Shown here: one piece after another, positions 35,431 through 47,715 of the stretch
Layout: every line of letters begins with the position of its first letter
How positions within the stretch are numbered: the stretch's first letter is position 1
From: Phorcus lineatus
Taxonomy: Eukaryota > Mollusca > Gastropoda > Trochida > Trochidae
Assembly (NCBI GenBank): GCA_921293015.1
Contig: OV121086.1
Location: 47,633,402-47,697,401, forward strand
Reading direction: 5' to 3'
Length of the DNA stretch: 64,000 nucleotides
Made by a program: the position numbers and the translations under genes
Notes under the pieces: model-generated
What the model was told of the DNA's origin: nothing
What the model saw: only the letters and a program-made list of their open reading frames with translations
Database searches by the model: none

Positions 35431-37551
35431 GTGTAATGTGATACACTCTAAAAGACTTTCAGGAACCTTTTAACAGAGAGGAAATAATTGCCTTGAAGTA
35501 GTCTGATGATTATTGGAATGCCAGGCAGAAAGCCTCACTAGATGTACATAGAGATTCTAGGTTAGGAAATGATTCAAAAGTGTAATGAAAGCATCTAAGA
35601 CATGTGAGATTTACGTAACAACCAGCGCTTATGCAAAAATATGGTAAATTTAATCAATTTCCCCCAAAAACATTTAAAGCATGAACATTATATTTGACCA
35701 AAAGAGTAAACAATAAATTTCTAATCAAGTCTTATTTCATGAAATGGTTAGAATAATCAGAGGATGTTTGATATTTTTATATTCAAAAGTTAAGATTATA
35801 GATTTGTTGATATTTATAGACTTGCTAGGTCTGTAATTCTGTAGCAGACTTTAGAAGACAAAATACTGCTAGTTGCTGAGGTACATTTTTAAAGCAACAT
35901 CATCACATCAGCTGCAAAATGAATTATCACAAAACAATTCTTAGTAGTGAATTTACATGAACACAACTTGTTACAAGAACTGTTCCTTTGTTGAAGTAAT
36001 ATATTTACTTTACTTTTTCAAAACTGTAAGCTTTCCCAACATTTTACTGCTGAAGGAGAGATTCTATGGAGATCTGATAGCGAGTGGCCATTTACTAAAG
36101 TAAGGCTATTTTAGAATATTATGGAACCTGCCCATAAACGTTCTTTTTTAGAATTGCATATGAAAGAGAGCGTTCCAGTAATAGTTATGCAAATAAGAAA
36201 AAGGGTAATTTGAAATGATTAAACAAGACTAACAAGAATATGCTATCATCTTATTCCAATAATTCTAGATCAGAAACATTTGCATTTCATAACTAGCCAG
36301 CTGCACTTAAACCCATTTAATTCTACCTTAACAAACAAAATATGCACTGACGCATACATAATCAATAATAACCTATTTTTAATAAAAGATGCATGTTTTG
36401 TTATCAAATTGTTACGAAAAACATCTGTTGGGAATTTCTGCTAATATATTTTGGCTAGTTAAGAAGAGAAGACTATTTAAGGGTTTTATGTTATGACTAA
36501 TGGGATAATCAATAGACGCCAGTCTCTTGCCTGATAAAGGAGAGAAAGATGCTATAATTATAGCCCCAGCTACCTGAAACTGTTTTGTTAATCATACACA
36601 AAGAATATGGCTTTCACCTGAGTGCTAATCTATACAAAACACCTTTGATCTTGATAATGCAAGATTAAATGTCTACCTTTGTACCTACCTGAACAGTGAT
36701 AGAAGATCTAAACGAGAAGAAATCTTAATACCTATATCATTTTCAGGAAAGCATGGAATAAGGGAACAAGAATATAGATGATAAAGTTCAGTGAAAATGT
36801 AGCCTTGGGAAGTTTTACCATAACTTAGAAGTCAACCTATCTTTAGACGCTAGTACAAAATGAAACAGAATCAGTTTTATTGAATGTAGCAATTATTAGA
36901 TTTTTCAAGTTAAATAAGCAAAAGAATCGCAGGGTCATTTATCTAAATTTTTAAAAAGTTAAAAAAAATTTTGAATGTCTATTTCAGGGATAAACTTTTT
37001 CAATCTATTTTGATAAATTAGATAAATAAATGATTTTAGTTGTAAAATCTCATTAAAATATAATTTCATAAAACATCAAAATTACACCATGTCATAAATC
37101 AACCCCATCCAAAATATAATTAACAGCTGCAAAACAAATGAACACTTAACTGCAACACATCATAGACAGATAATATCCAGTATAAATTAATTGCATATGG
37201 ACATCGGAAATATAATGCAACCTAAAATAAAGTCATACATAGCCACCATATAAATAACATCCAACCAATATACCAAAATACCTAAAAAAATGTACTGCTA
37301 ATGAATATTCCACAGAGAGCATACCTGGTTTTTATATGCATGATAATCACTTTCAATATAATATCAAACTAATGTACAAGCAGAATCGAGTGAAAAGAAA
37401 ACTGAAAAATGTCTGACCCAGACACAAAAAACAATTGATGCAGAAAGCAACTTTTCATCACAAATTATAATAGATGCACTAAAGGTCAACCTTGACTAAC
37501 CCCCTTATCACCCTTCCTTATCATAATAAGTCCTAAAACAAAGGGACCTAC
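35431..37551. other. Non-coding stretch
   Basis: No exon or repeat recognised. Confidence 0.5.
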
Positions 37552-37930
37552 CTCCAAATCAGCGATATATTCCCACCATGTCCTGATTCCTCCTTACTCC
37601 ACTACAGTATTACAACCACCTGTCACTGTGCGCCAAACCGTGACCCTGTCGACCTGACCCCCATTTTAAATCTCCCAACGATTACTTTTTTAGCCCAGAA
37701 GTTTCAGGTCTATTTGTGCGTAGCTAGACCAAGTGCTTTGGTCAGATGTTGATACTGCTTACAAAGCAGCGCACATCTTGTAACCCACCTTGTCAGGTAG
37801 AGAATACTAACAACTCTACAGGTGAAACTGAAGAGTTTACAGGTACGCCGAAGATGTTTAGGGATGAAGGTGTGAGGACTTACAGATGTATATTTGATCA
37901 TAGCACTCCACAAGATTGATAGAATCATCA
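37552..37930 (-). other. Candidate non-coding leader exon, minus strand
   Basis: A GC-richer patch with a minus-strand donor GAG|GTAGGT (last exon base 37,552). It contains several short frames with early stops, so it would be untranslated leader sequence. The 73-codon minus frame inside it (37,710-37,931) resembles no family. Evidence is composition plus one splice site; it may be chance. Confidence 0.22.
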
Positions 37931-38682
37931 AATATTTATGTATCCGCTGAAAAGGTTAGTCTTCGTGATTGACGTTGTAAGAATGGCTCAATGATTCCCA
38001 TAGTGCTTTTCTTCCATTGAACTAGTTATCAAGGGCAGCTGCATGCAAATTGTATGAAGTATGCAGTCTGAAAAAAAAAATTCTATTCATAAAGTGCTGA
38101 CTCAGTAAAAAGTCTTAACAATTGAGGCAAGAACTTCTCAAACATTAGAAATAATATATAAGGGAAATTTTTAAATGCAAAAAAAAGGTATTGAATTAGT
38201 CTATCATGATGTGACATGCAGTCTGGAAGAGACATTTTGATTATTAATTCATCAAAGTTAAAAAAAACATTCTTTTAATCAGTTTAGTGAAAATTTATAA
38301 TAGTTTTCATAAGTTGGCAAAGATAAGATTTATTTTTCCTTATATCATGAAATATTAAAAATAAATTCTTATCATACATCTTTTTTATGAAATCTTATTT
38401 AGTATTTGACTTATAAATCAAATTCCTCTTCCACATTTCACAAAGGCTCATTATCATGAAAGTAAAAGACGAAATAAACATGAACACAAATAATGACAAA
38501 TAATAGAGTGGCTGGAAACGGCAGTATCACACTGGTCATCTATAATACCTGGACTTCTCGTTAGTAACCATAGTTACAAATCTTCCCGCCAAGGAATATC
38601 CTTCCTCACATTACTTAAGCCATTAACAGATAATAAAAGACTGTCATTGAGGTGAAGGGTCAGAGTTGAAAGTGATGGGGTC

Positions 38683-38810
38683 ACCTGTGTAAATGACAGG
38701 GAACAGCATCAATTAGCTACGTGGTTCACCTGAATAGGTTTACCTGCGATTCATTGAGAGACGACCCTTACCTGGATTTGTCTCTTGTCATGCCTAATTA
38801 GGATTACCTG
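38683..38810 (+). promoter_or_regulatory. Second homotypic cluster of ACCTG (E2-box) motifs
   Basis: Five ACCTG cores in the same orientation start at 38,683, 38,728, 38,742, 38,770 and 38,806; two are full CACCTG. The spacing is 14-45 bp. Together with the 9.7-kb cluster this suggests an enhancer for a Snail/ZEB/bHLH-type factor, if functional. Confidence 0.35.
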
Positions 38811-39430
38811 TGAGGTACATGTGATACCCTTAGGTACTTGAACAAAGATTTGTCTTGTGATAATCCCTCAAATCAAGTAAACATGGTCTAACCATTATTT
38901 TTATCATCACTTTCCTTTATCAAAACATATTATCCTTTCTAATTACGCCAACAAGTTTTGATATTAAACGTTATCTTGGATGAACATGATTAGGATTTGC
39001 ATAATGTGATTCTACTTGTTTCTGATATCAAGAGCTATAGAAAAGCTAACCTAAACAAAATTCTTAACACACAATTTCACCATCTGATTTTTTTATGAGA
39101 CTTCAGGTCTTAGGTTATTCTCTAACATTGTTTATTTACCCTTCAAGTAGGTCTAGATTATTAGGTGAGTCTGAAAAATGAGTTGCAGAGAATCCTTTTT
39201 GCCAATAACTTATAAATAAGATTAAAAATCAAGATATTGAGAAACTGAGAGTTAGTCTAGTCTCTATTGTAGCCTATTGGCTATCATGTCAGGTGTGAAA
39301 TGAGTATTTCCTCTCACAACACCACTAGCCCAGTGGGCAGGGGTCACGGTCAGTGGTGACCTACAACAACATTCCATTCTTCTCTGAGAGACCCTCTCCA
39401 GGTAGTCAATTATTTCCTTGAAAAGAGGAA

Positions 39431-39453
39431 GGGGGGAGGGTTGGGGGAGGGGG
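39431..39453 (+). other. G-quadruplex-forming sequence
   Basis: GGGGGGAGGGTTGGGGGAGG followed by GGG: four runs of at least three G separated by 1-2 bases, the classic intramolecular G4 pattern. A further GGGG lies at about 39.47 kb. Confidence 0.8.
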
Positions 39454-40887
39454 CGATGTGACTATAAGGGGCAGGCGGTGAGTGGGTATCTTCACAAATC
39501 GTTGAATCTGGTTGAGGTAAATTAAGTATATGATCTTAACTACTTCTTTAATTTCAAGATTTTATTGTTGCCGTTTCAGTGATATTCTCCCTAGATTTTC
39601 TTAATGGTAAATATGTGTATATGTATATTGATGTTTGCATTGTAAGGATAATGAAATCAAAGTGAAAACATTGTTATATTGTTATGTTAATCCTATTTAC
39701 CTTCAAATCTAAAAAACATAATTCTAATTACAGTCTACAAGGTTCTAGAGGCAGGAAAATCTACAATGAGAACACAAAAGCAAAAGATAAAAAAACATAT
39801 ACATGACACAACACCCTTCATAAACAAATGACAAGGGATCAAATGATCAAAGAAATTCACATGGAAGAGTGGTAAAGAGAAGGGACGATCAGGGCAAGAT
39901 AGTTAAAGGGTTGGGATGAAAGGGTGTGTAGGAAATTGATAGGTCAATAGATGAACAGGAAAGAGGGTGGATCAGATATCTTATTAGATTGGACAGTCGG
40001 GAGTCTTCATAAAAAAAGGTCAAAATACAGCTGATACTACAAGGGATCATACAGGGGTGATGTTTAAGTCCTTGAGGGTTTATGGATTTTACAAAGATCC
40101 CTTCAAGGAATGATATGCTTTGTTACAATGGGAAACATCAGCTGTGAAATTGTGTTTAGTCTAATTACAGAGCAACAGACTGTAGCTGACAGTAATGAAG
40201 ACCCAAGGACATTAATACCATGTGATTTGTAAAGCTGATCTTCAATGCATACTTGGTAGACTAATGAGTTTGACATGGGATAAGTTTGCTGATCTCAAAT
40301 ATGTGAACAATTCAGGAGCGTGTCATGGGTTTGCATTATCTAAATAAATAACAATTCTTAAAAGTATTTTATCAAAATTTGGGAAAACAGAAAAACAAGC
40401 CTTTTAAGTTAGCATAAGTGATTTATGTATTAAACTTACTCTTTTGAAAAAAAAGAATATAGATTGAATTAACTAAAAGAGCCAATCAATTTCCACATTA
40501 CCAGACAAATAATTTTAAGATTTTTTTCAGTTGTAAGTCAAGATTAATATTTCACAATACAAAACATGGTAAAATGATATATTTTAAAAGTAACTTTTGG
40601 TTAAACTGGTAGCTTGAAGACATATATAGAACATGCAAAGGTGAAAAAAACTGAACACACTGACAACTGAAGCTATCAACAACTTCTTCTGGAACTTACT
40701 AAATTCATAATTCTCATAATAACACAAACAACCTTACTGTTCATCAGTAAAAATATTTTCACTGTGATTGTTAAATCTGAAGAAACAAATGAGACAAGCA
40801 CCTGTCATGAGCTGATATACCCCGATACACAATACTACTGCTATTGACGACTCCTGTTGGCGCCTCATTACCTTCTAATAGGGTGAT

Positions 40888-41163
40888 TGACAGCTATTTG
40901 TTCCTTGTTTACATCAGTATGTAAAAATATCCATGCTGTTACAGAAATATACGAGATGTTTATATTTTCTGGGGTTCCATGACTCAATTTCACAAAGAGA
41001 CAAATGGCTGTAACTTAGTTTTCATAAAGGGACATTACTTCTCTAATTTTGACAAGAATAATGCAACTTTACTTATTGTGAGGTGATGTGATGATTTGGC
41101 CAGGGATTATGACAGGTATATATTGTAGTCAGCTGAGTGACAGCTATTTGTTTCTTCTTTACA
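40888..41163 (+). repeat. Paired 26-bp direct repeats, 250 bp apart
   Basis: TGACAGCTATTTGTT at the start of 40,888-40,913 recurs at 41,138-41,163; the 26-bp units agree at 24 positions. Each includes TGACAG, the MEIS/TGIF-type homeodomain core. They lie 0.8-1.1 kb upstream of the plus-strand exon at 41.95 kb. A regulatory role is only a possibility. Confidence 0.4.
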
Positions 41164-41339
41164 AATGTTTACAGTTTTCTCAGAGCCATCTTTATTCCAC
41201 TTCAATGGGCATTTGACCATGTCTGGCTGTAAAAATCATGAAAAGACATTCATAAAACCGTTCAAGTTAAGAAATTAATCGCTTCTGTTATGACAAACAA
41301 CACTTCAGATATACCTCAGAAGTAACATAAAAATTTTGA

Positions 41340-41940
41340 CCTGCTGCACGACATCAGCTTAAAGATCGGGTGAAATGCCCTATGGTCGATTTCGGAATTC
41401 GTTAAAAGGGATTACAATTTGACGTGGACTCAACTTTAAATTTCTGAAATCGGCCGCTAAACAACATAATTACGGCTTTGTAATTTAATTGCCTAATTAC
41501 GACCGGCGAGCAGAACCTGAAAGGCCCTGTGGTCACTGAAGCGTGAATCTTTCGTGACGTGCTAGTTGGCATATCATCATTCGCTCGTTATGTAAAACAA
41601 CACTAGCCGATAGTAAATCTCACAGTTTAACTGTCGGTTTTACCTACTAAACGTTATCCAAACAACTCAAACCTTAAAGGAATCTATTGTTTAATTCATT
41701 GTCTGGATATTTCTATTTTTGCAAGCGCAAGACCCTGATTAAATACGATGCTGTGTGCACTTTCCTACGGAATGTTTTTCAAAGTCACGACCCTGCGCCA
41801 TGTTGTCATAGTTATAAGATTGCGCTAACGCGTGAGATCCCGGAAGTATTTCATGAACTATGCTCACTTATTGGACATTATATTGAGGGATGCACCGGCA
41901 TCCTTATTCCCATAAAAATATAACCTTTATTAAGTATTAA
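41340..41940 (+). promoter_or_regulatory. CpG-richer 5' region of the P2RX7_C-like exon
   Basis: CpG density rises sharply here (GGTCGATTTCGG, ATCGGCCGCTAAAC, TACGACCGGCGAGC, TTCGTGACGTGC) compared with flanking AT-rich DNA, and falls again after the exon. A CRE-like TGACGTG sits at about 41.55 kb. No TATA box is evident at a useful distance. The region probably includes promoter and 5' UTR. A 78-codon frame (41,687-41,923) within it resembles no family. Confidence 0.4.
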
Positions 41941-41946
41941 CGCATA

Positions 41947-42140
41947 ATGTCCACCAGCTATTCAGAAAGCGAGATATCATTATCTATGGAATGTGTCTCA
42001 TCATGTTCAGAAACGCTAATTTCAATTGACGGGGACGATACTTTTCCTTACTTATATGAGCCAAATGACAGTTCGAGTGGCTCAGAAACACAAGAGACGA
42101 CAAGCAATCAAAACCGAGACAGATTGAACAACATCGACTG
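41947..42140 (+). CDS. First exon of a P2RX7_C (P2X7-like intracellular domain) protein, partial
   Basis: The ATG at 41,947 is preceded by an in-frame TAA three codons upstream. The exon encodes about 64 residues: a Ser/Glu-rich start, then FPYLYEPNDSSSGSE, then acidic and polar residues, then DRLNNIDW. Proteins with the P2RX7 C-terminal (cysteine-rich, zinc-binding) domain in invertebrates and fish have this layout: a '(Y/F)xFEP' motif, an acidic Ser-rich linker and then 'RLGNTxWCxCxxC'. The reading frame stops two codons after the Trp, but a splice donor TG|GTTTTA after 42,140 would split the Trp codon and let the Cys cluster come from the next exon. GTTTTA is a weak donor, so a truncated pseudogene is the main alternative. 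No exon with the CxCxxC part was found downstream. Family assignment is from memory of the motif, not a search. Confidence 0.5.
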
Positions 42141-42515
42141 GTTTTAATTTCTTTTGGCATTTTCAATTTAATTTTTATGCTATTACAACAAAACTCAGAA
42201 TTTACTATTAATGCTAAATTGCATTGGACTGATTATTTTAAAAAACAATTCTCCATTATATTTATATATTTTTTCAGTCAACAGAAATAATTTTAAAAAA
42301 ATTGAATGTATTATTGACCATGGATTATTTGAATATGATATCCATATTTTTATGTATTTTGGCGTTCACACAATTTTCTAAATGTAATGTAGGCATGTAG
42401 TGTATGGTGAGTGAGACATTATTGTTGATATCGTTGTAAGAATAGCTAAGTGGAAGTCAAATCCTATCACATTTGTAGGTCATACATCATAAATGTACAT
42501 CCAAAGATAATTTCC

Positions 42516-42962
42516 TGGGTCCCGTTGCACAAAACTCTAAGGTAGCCTTAAGTCACTAAGGTTAACCTTGAATTTAAGTTGTTCATCAATTACGACGTCT
42601 GCCAAATGTTTTCACAACAATCAAATTGGTTTAACTAGTTTGTTTGTTTTTTATGACACACAGGTGGCCGTTATGTAATCCTATCGCATTCAATTTCAAT
42701 TCTTGATTTAATGGTCTCTAATTATACCTTTTGAATTTTAACGCCTCGGACTCGCCAAGCGGAATATATGTCCTGTCATAATGGCGTAACTCTTGGCATT
42801 CGACTGGTACTTAGTTTATTGTCACGGCGTCCAGTCATTTTGAACCAATGAACTTGTAGAATATATATTCAACCAATAAATTAAGAGAAGGAGATTTGGC
42901 TCATGCACCTCTAAGGAAGATGACACACATTTAAAAAAGTACATCGTGAATAACGGGACCCA
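42516..42962. mobile_element. MITE with TGGGTCCCGTT inverted termini
   Basis: The left end TGGGTCCCGTTGCAC and the right end TAACGGGACCCA are inverted copies over about 11 bp and enclose 447 bp. Repeats starting GGGTCCCGTT(G/T)CACAAA are familiar in many marine invertebrate genomes. The interior is CpG-richer than average and has no ORF. It inserted about 375 bp downstream of the P2RX7_C-like exon, so it lies in the putative intron. No clear target duplication. Confidence 0.6.
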
Positions 42963-43612
42963 ACATTCTTTAGGATTACATAGGATGTGTCTAACGCTTG
43001 CGTCAGGTATGTTTTCATGTCATTTAATGTTAAACACGGTGTGAGATGTTATACTAGATAAGAATATGATATGTGTTAGTTAAATACAAACGAATATTCC
43101 AATAAGTACTAAGTTGTCATGAAAGTGAAGTGAAACAAAATTATTTGTTCTATAGTCATAAAAACGTTTCCACATTTGTCTCCCGTTTTTTACAAAAATC
43201 TTCATTTTTTCGAGACAATTTATAACTTCATATCGATAAATACATGTTGTAACACTACGTGATATCCCATTGTAATTGGATCTCTCACCGACCAAGTTCT
43301 TTACCTTTTTGATATAAACCCACCCAAGAAAACCGTGTCCAAGGATTGTCACAGTCTAATTAAGATGGATTTGACGACTGAGAGGGAAAGTTGATATCAT
43401 GAAGCCGTTATATATCGTATTTTGGAATTCTTTCGGTCATGCTATTGCCTCTATTTTGCTGTTGAATTAGCTTAAAAATACAGAGAAAATCCAAGGGCTG
43501 GGCTTTCAGCTGCCCACTAGCACGTCACACACTGGGCGTGGCTTCGAGTCATGCTTCGGTGATTTTGTGTAAGCGTTCGCCAGTCTCATTAGGCGGCTAT
43601 CCAAAACAGGGG

Positions 43613-43620
43613 TATAAAAG
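43613..43620 (+). promoter_or_regulatory. Candidate TATA box
   Basis: GGGGTATAAAAGGTC is a near-ideal TATA element at the end of a CpG-richer patch (43.48-43.62 kb: GGGCGTGGC, GCGTTCGCC, TAGGCGGC). A transcript would start near 43,645. No ORF follows. A strong plus-strand donor AAG|GTGAGT at about 44,600 could close a long non-coding first exon, but nothing else supports a transcript. Confidence 0.3.
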
Positions 43621-46230
43621 GTCTCCTAGTAGTCGAATTAAAGCGTATATTTTCAAATTTTTTGGCTCTATTGATTGATATAAGTGAAGCGAATACAGAT
43701 ACTAATTTGTAATAATCAAATTCATGCGTTACTTCTCCTCTTTAAAAGTGCGTAAGCATAATTGATAAGCGATTGGTGTAATCGCAAGCAGCTTAATTTC
43801 AATAATCGTCACATTGGATTGCAAGATATTGGTGGTTTACAACTTGCCCTAGCAATCAACAACTGCTTTTGCCTCCCCACTATCTTATAACTGATTGATA
43901 GCTTTTTTTGCTAACATTATAAAGTCAGATTACCCCCTCTTCCTTTAAAATACACTAGTTTATTGCTCTTCTCATGGACCCTGTATGCATAATTCCATAA
44001 TTTCCTTTTATATGTGTGTTAAGACAGCTAGCTCTGCAATTGCTCATGGAGAATGGGTTTTAGGGCTACTATGACTATTGTGTAAGGCAAACAGCACAGT
44101 TTTATGACAGGATATCCTGATTTGAAAATTGTGAAGAGAACCAAAGACAAAAAATAAATAGTTTATACAAACACTAATAAAACTAACAAGACTCTTCATC
44201 ATCATTCTTTTCCATGATGGAGTGTAGTTAAGAAGGTGGGGGCTTCCTCGTGTAAAAGAAATGGACTTGAGTATTCTAGGCGTTAGACTCGACTCGGACC
44301 TGGGAACCCAAAATCATTATCTTTACACAAGAGGTCATGTATTTGTTGTTCAGCCTAGTTATAATCCAATTACATAGGAGAACTTACATATAGCTATATA
44401 AGGTATATATTGGCATGAATGTCTTTATATGATCAAATTGATCATCTTACATCACAAATCATAGCAAAACAGTCTAAAATCACTTCAGTAATAATGATCT
44501 CCTCTTTTTCGTGTCCTTAAGTTCAAGAAAATGGACTCGAGTTTAGCTATGCCTGACTCAGGCTTTCGTATTTGAGTACTTGTGGAAGCCATATAAGAAG
44601 GTGAGTTAAAATTGTTAATTGTAATCAAAACTGCAACTGACATGAAATAATTACCTTATTATTTGGAATAATGATTTGGATATCCAAACGCCATAAATTG
44701 TTATAAATGCCCTAATTGCTGTACTTATTACCAGTTAAATCATATCTGAATTTGATACCAGGGCCACTCTACATATGTCTTAATGAAACACATTTGAATT
44801 GTTATATTTCCAAATTGAGGGTTTGCATAATTTAAGAACTCTGCAAGGGTTTTGTTAACACTTTTGCATGTTATAATTCATTGACTATTCAATTTAAGTA
44901 ATTTTATAAGAAAAGACAAGAATGAACAAATTCAATGTCATTAACAACACATAATTTTTCTATGAATTGATATAGGCGAAAATACAGTAACAAGCAAAGA
45001 AAAAAATACTGCTTGGAAAAAATAAAGACACAACTTAGTTGCAATGCAATGGTATCAAAATGTCCTATTGTTTATTGGTAAGTATTTGTTCCTTTAAGAT
45101 TTGAGTTAAAATAGAAAGTAGATTCTTATGTCAACGACAGTCCCTGGATTTACAATATCTAATTCATATGCTTAGGAGGGTTGTGTATAAGATTTAAACT
45201 TTCTAAGTGTTTTGGTTTCAGAAAAAGAGACCTAAATAGTTTTCAAAGGTGCGGCCTCTGTGGTCCTTATTAGGGTCATTAGAGTCACCAAAGTTACAAG
45301 TAATGATTAAAAATTCTTATACATAGTCTGTAGACAACATTTTAGCTTTCACAGAATTTTTCATTCTTGAGAAGAAGATGGAAGCAGAAAATCCTTATAC
45401 AGAAGGTTGAAAGGCCAGCAGATTGCAGTGTGCCATAACAAAAGCGCATGGACCCCCACAAGTCGGATTTGTTAAAAATGGCTCATAAGAAGCTAGTAAT
45501 ATGATCTTATTTCTTCCTCTACCAAGTTCAATATTCAACTGAAGTGTACCCAGAGATATCTCCATAAAAAATTACATCAAAATAATATTTTTTCATTTAA
45601 CATGGCATGTTTGGTGTTGAAAAGCAAACATCGTTTCAACACAGCCTTCTAAACTAATTTCCTTTTCATGTACAAATGCTTTTAAATTCAGTTCAAATGA
45701 AGATTACATCCCCACTGCTGTGGTGATTCCATATTACATAAAGATCGTGATAGCCGCAGGCGTCCTGAGCCTATTTGTAAACAGTGTCACTTGAGAAATT
45801 AGCTCACTTGAAAGCTACTTAAGACATGGTTTAAAATCACAAATCTGGATTGAACCTTTTGACATCAAAATCCCTCCAGAGGAATAAAGTTATTTGTCTG
45901 CTCTGAATAACCTTTAAGTGGAAACACAAGCAGTATGATATCATTACACTGAATTTCTGTGACAGAATTGAAACCTGCTAGTGTAATTTGAAAATACATA
46001 TGGTGCCATATTACCAAATTCAATGTAATAACAGCCCTCTCCCTAAAAGAAGTTTCATCTCCCCCAATTTTGCGCTTATTGGTTGGAGGCCCATAGGCCT
46101 CCAATCATTTTAACAGCTGATGTGTCTCTCTATATTACACTTGGAATTTTCAAAGGAACTTTCAACCAATTATACTTAGCCTCTTTGTATTTCGGCAATA
46201 TCGTAAACCAATGAACACATCTTTATTATA
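43621..46230. other. Non-coding stretch
   Basis: No coding exon recognised. Two related phrases (AAAGAAATGGACTTGAGTAT at about 44.26 kb and GAAAATGGACTCGAGTTTAG at about 44.53 kb) are weakly repeated. Confidence 0.4.
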
Positions 46231-46600
46231 TTTCGAATGGTGAAATATGCCATCTTTCGTTGAAAATAAAACCCGTATTTTCACTGAGTGAAATAAAAAT
46301 GGTATTCTACTCAGTGAAATGATGCAACAATCATATGACGTCGTCTGTGACGTCATTAAACAATTGAATGACGTCATGCAACCGCCGCGCTAGCGAAGCG
46401 TTTTAGCTTCTCCATTCATATAGTTAGGGTCATTTACGGGGTTTGGGGAAACATAATAAAAAGAACATTTGACATTTCTCGTCGAATAGAAAATCATATA
46501 TTTACACTCGTGGCTACGCCACTCGTGAAAATATAACTTTCTACTTCACTCGATGAGATATCCATGGTATTCGACGAGAAATGTCAAATATCCTCTATGT
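46231..46600. mobile_element. Foldback-type element with CRE motifs
   Basis: Perfect 22-bp inverted arms (46,467-46,488 and 46,568-46,589, sequence ATTTGACATTTCTCGTCGAA...) enclose a core with CACTCGTGGC...GCCACTCGTG. To the left are two near-palindromic TTTCACTGAGTGAAA-type words (46.28-46.32 kb) and three CRE-type sites: TGACGTCG at 46,336 and TGACGTCA at 46,348 and 46,369. GC-rich 'CCGCCGCGCTAGCGAAGCG' follows them. The layout (foldback plus CRE cluster plus GC-rich linker) parallels the 16.7- and 22.1-kb elements although the sequences differ. Borders are approximate. Confidence 0.55.
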
Positions 46601-47713
46601 ATCAACTTTAGAACCACGTGACCATGTGGGTACTGTATATATATATAACAGCATATTTGCCTCACTATTCTATTTTATTTGATGCAACGAACAAATGATA
46701 ATATAACCTTTTCTAAATAGAGGATAGCATTTAGGTCTTTTATGTTAAGTTAATTTTTGGTTGGTATGCTATGACATTTCAATATGATTGGGTTTTTTCA
46801 GGATGAAATCTTATCAAATTTATGTAAGTTTATAGAAGGATTAAACATGAGACTGCAACAATATAAAAACAGGATTTTAGAATGTTTCACTACTTAATAC
46901 TGCAAATGTATCAAGAAATTGAAGTTAAAGTGAAATTCACAGTTTATCCAAAACTCCATTGCAGCTGATTTTGTTATGTTTAACTTAAACTTTAACATGT
47001 TTATATTAGTGTTTCCTGGAAAATAAATATTTATTTACTGAAGTGAACATGTGTTGGCATGTTGTCTGCAAAAATAGGAAAATTTTTCTTCCAATTTTAT
47101 CATTCAGAATAAAAACACCTATCAAAATTTAAAATGGTATCAAGTGCAGATCTTCTAACGACAAGAAGGTTTTTGAATTTTATTTCTTATAATGTCTACT
47201 TTTGGCATGAATGTGTTGATAAAAATGTGTTTTCAAGACTAAGCATTTAATTGATGTTATATAAAAAGTAATAAGCTTATTCTTTTATACTAATAATCCA
47301 ACAAAGATTTTTTTCATGTAAATTACGGGTAGTTGTTCATTCAATAACTATATATTAATTCATTGGCAATAATTTGTATTTGTGGCCAATGGAAGGTCTT
47401 GATATGAAATGACAGAAAAATATGTTTTGGTTAAGTCTTCCTATTTGGAGTATGCTGGAACAATTAATGTTTCTATGGTTAGGTTACTTGGTTGCTATTG
47501 AAAGTAACATGAATTTACAGAACATTTAGGCTAACATTAGCATTTGAAGTGTTTACGTTAATACAAGAGCAATACACCTACCAGGTACAGGATGAGCACT
47601 GGAGTTATTGCAAAGAGAAAGTAGCAGTATGCAGTGTAATAAATCAAACTTTACCAGGTCCATAATTGGTGTTATTGCACTTATATGTCATTTGTTATAG
47701 TACCAAACTCAAC
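46601..47713. other. Non-coding stretch
   Basis: AT-rich with no exon recognised; TATATATATATA at about 46.64 kb. Confidence 0.5.
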
Positions 47714-47715
47714 TA

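Noticed and set aside
41687-41923. 78-codon plus-strand ORF just upstream of the P2RX7_C-like exon
   Set aside because: Lies in the CpG-rich 5' region, different frame from the exon, no motif recognised; more likely 5' UTR sequence.
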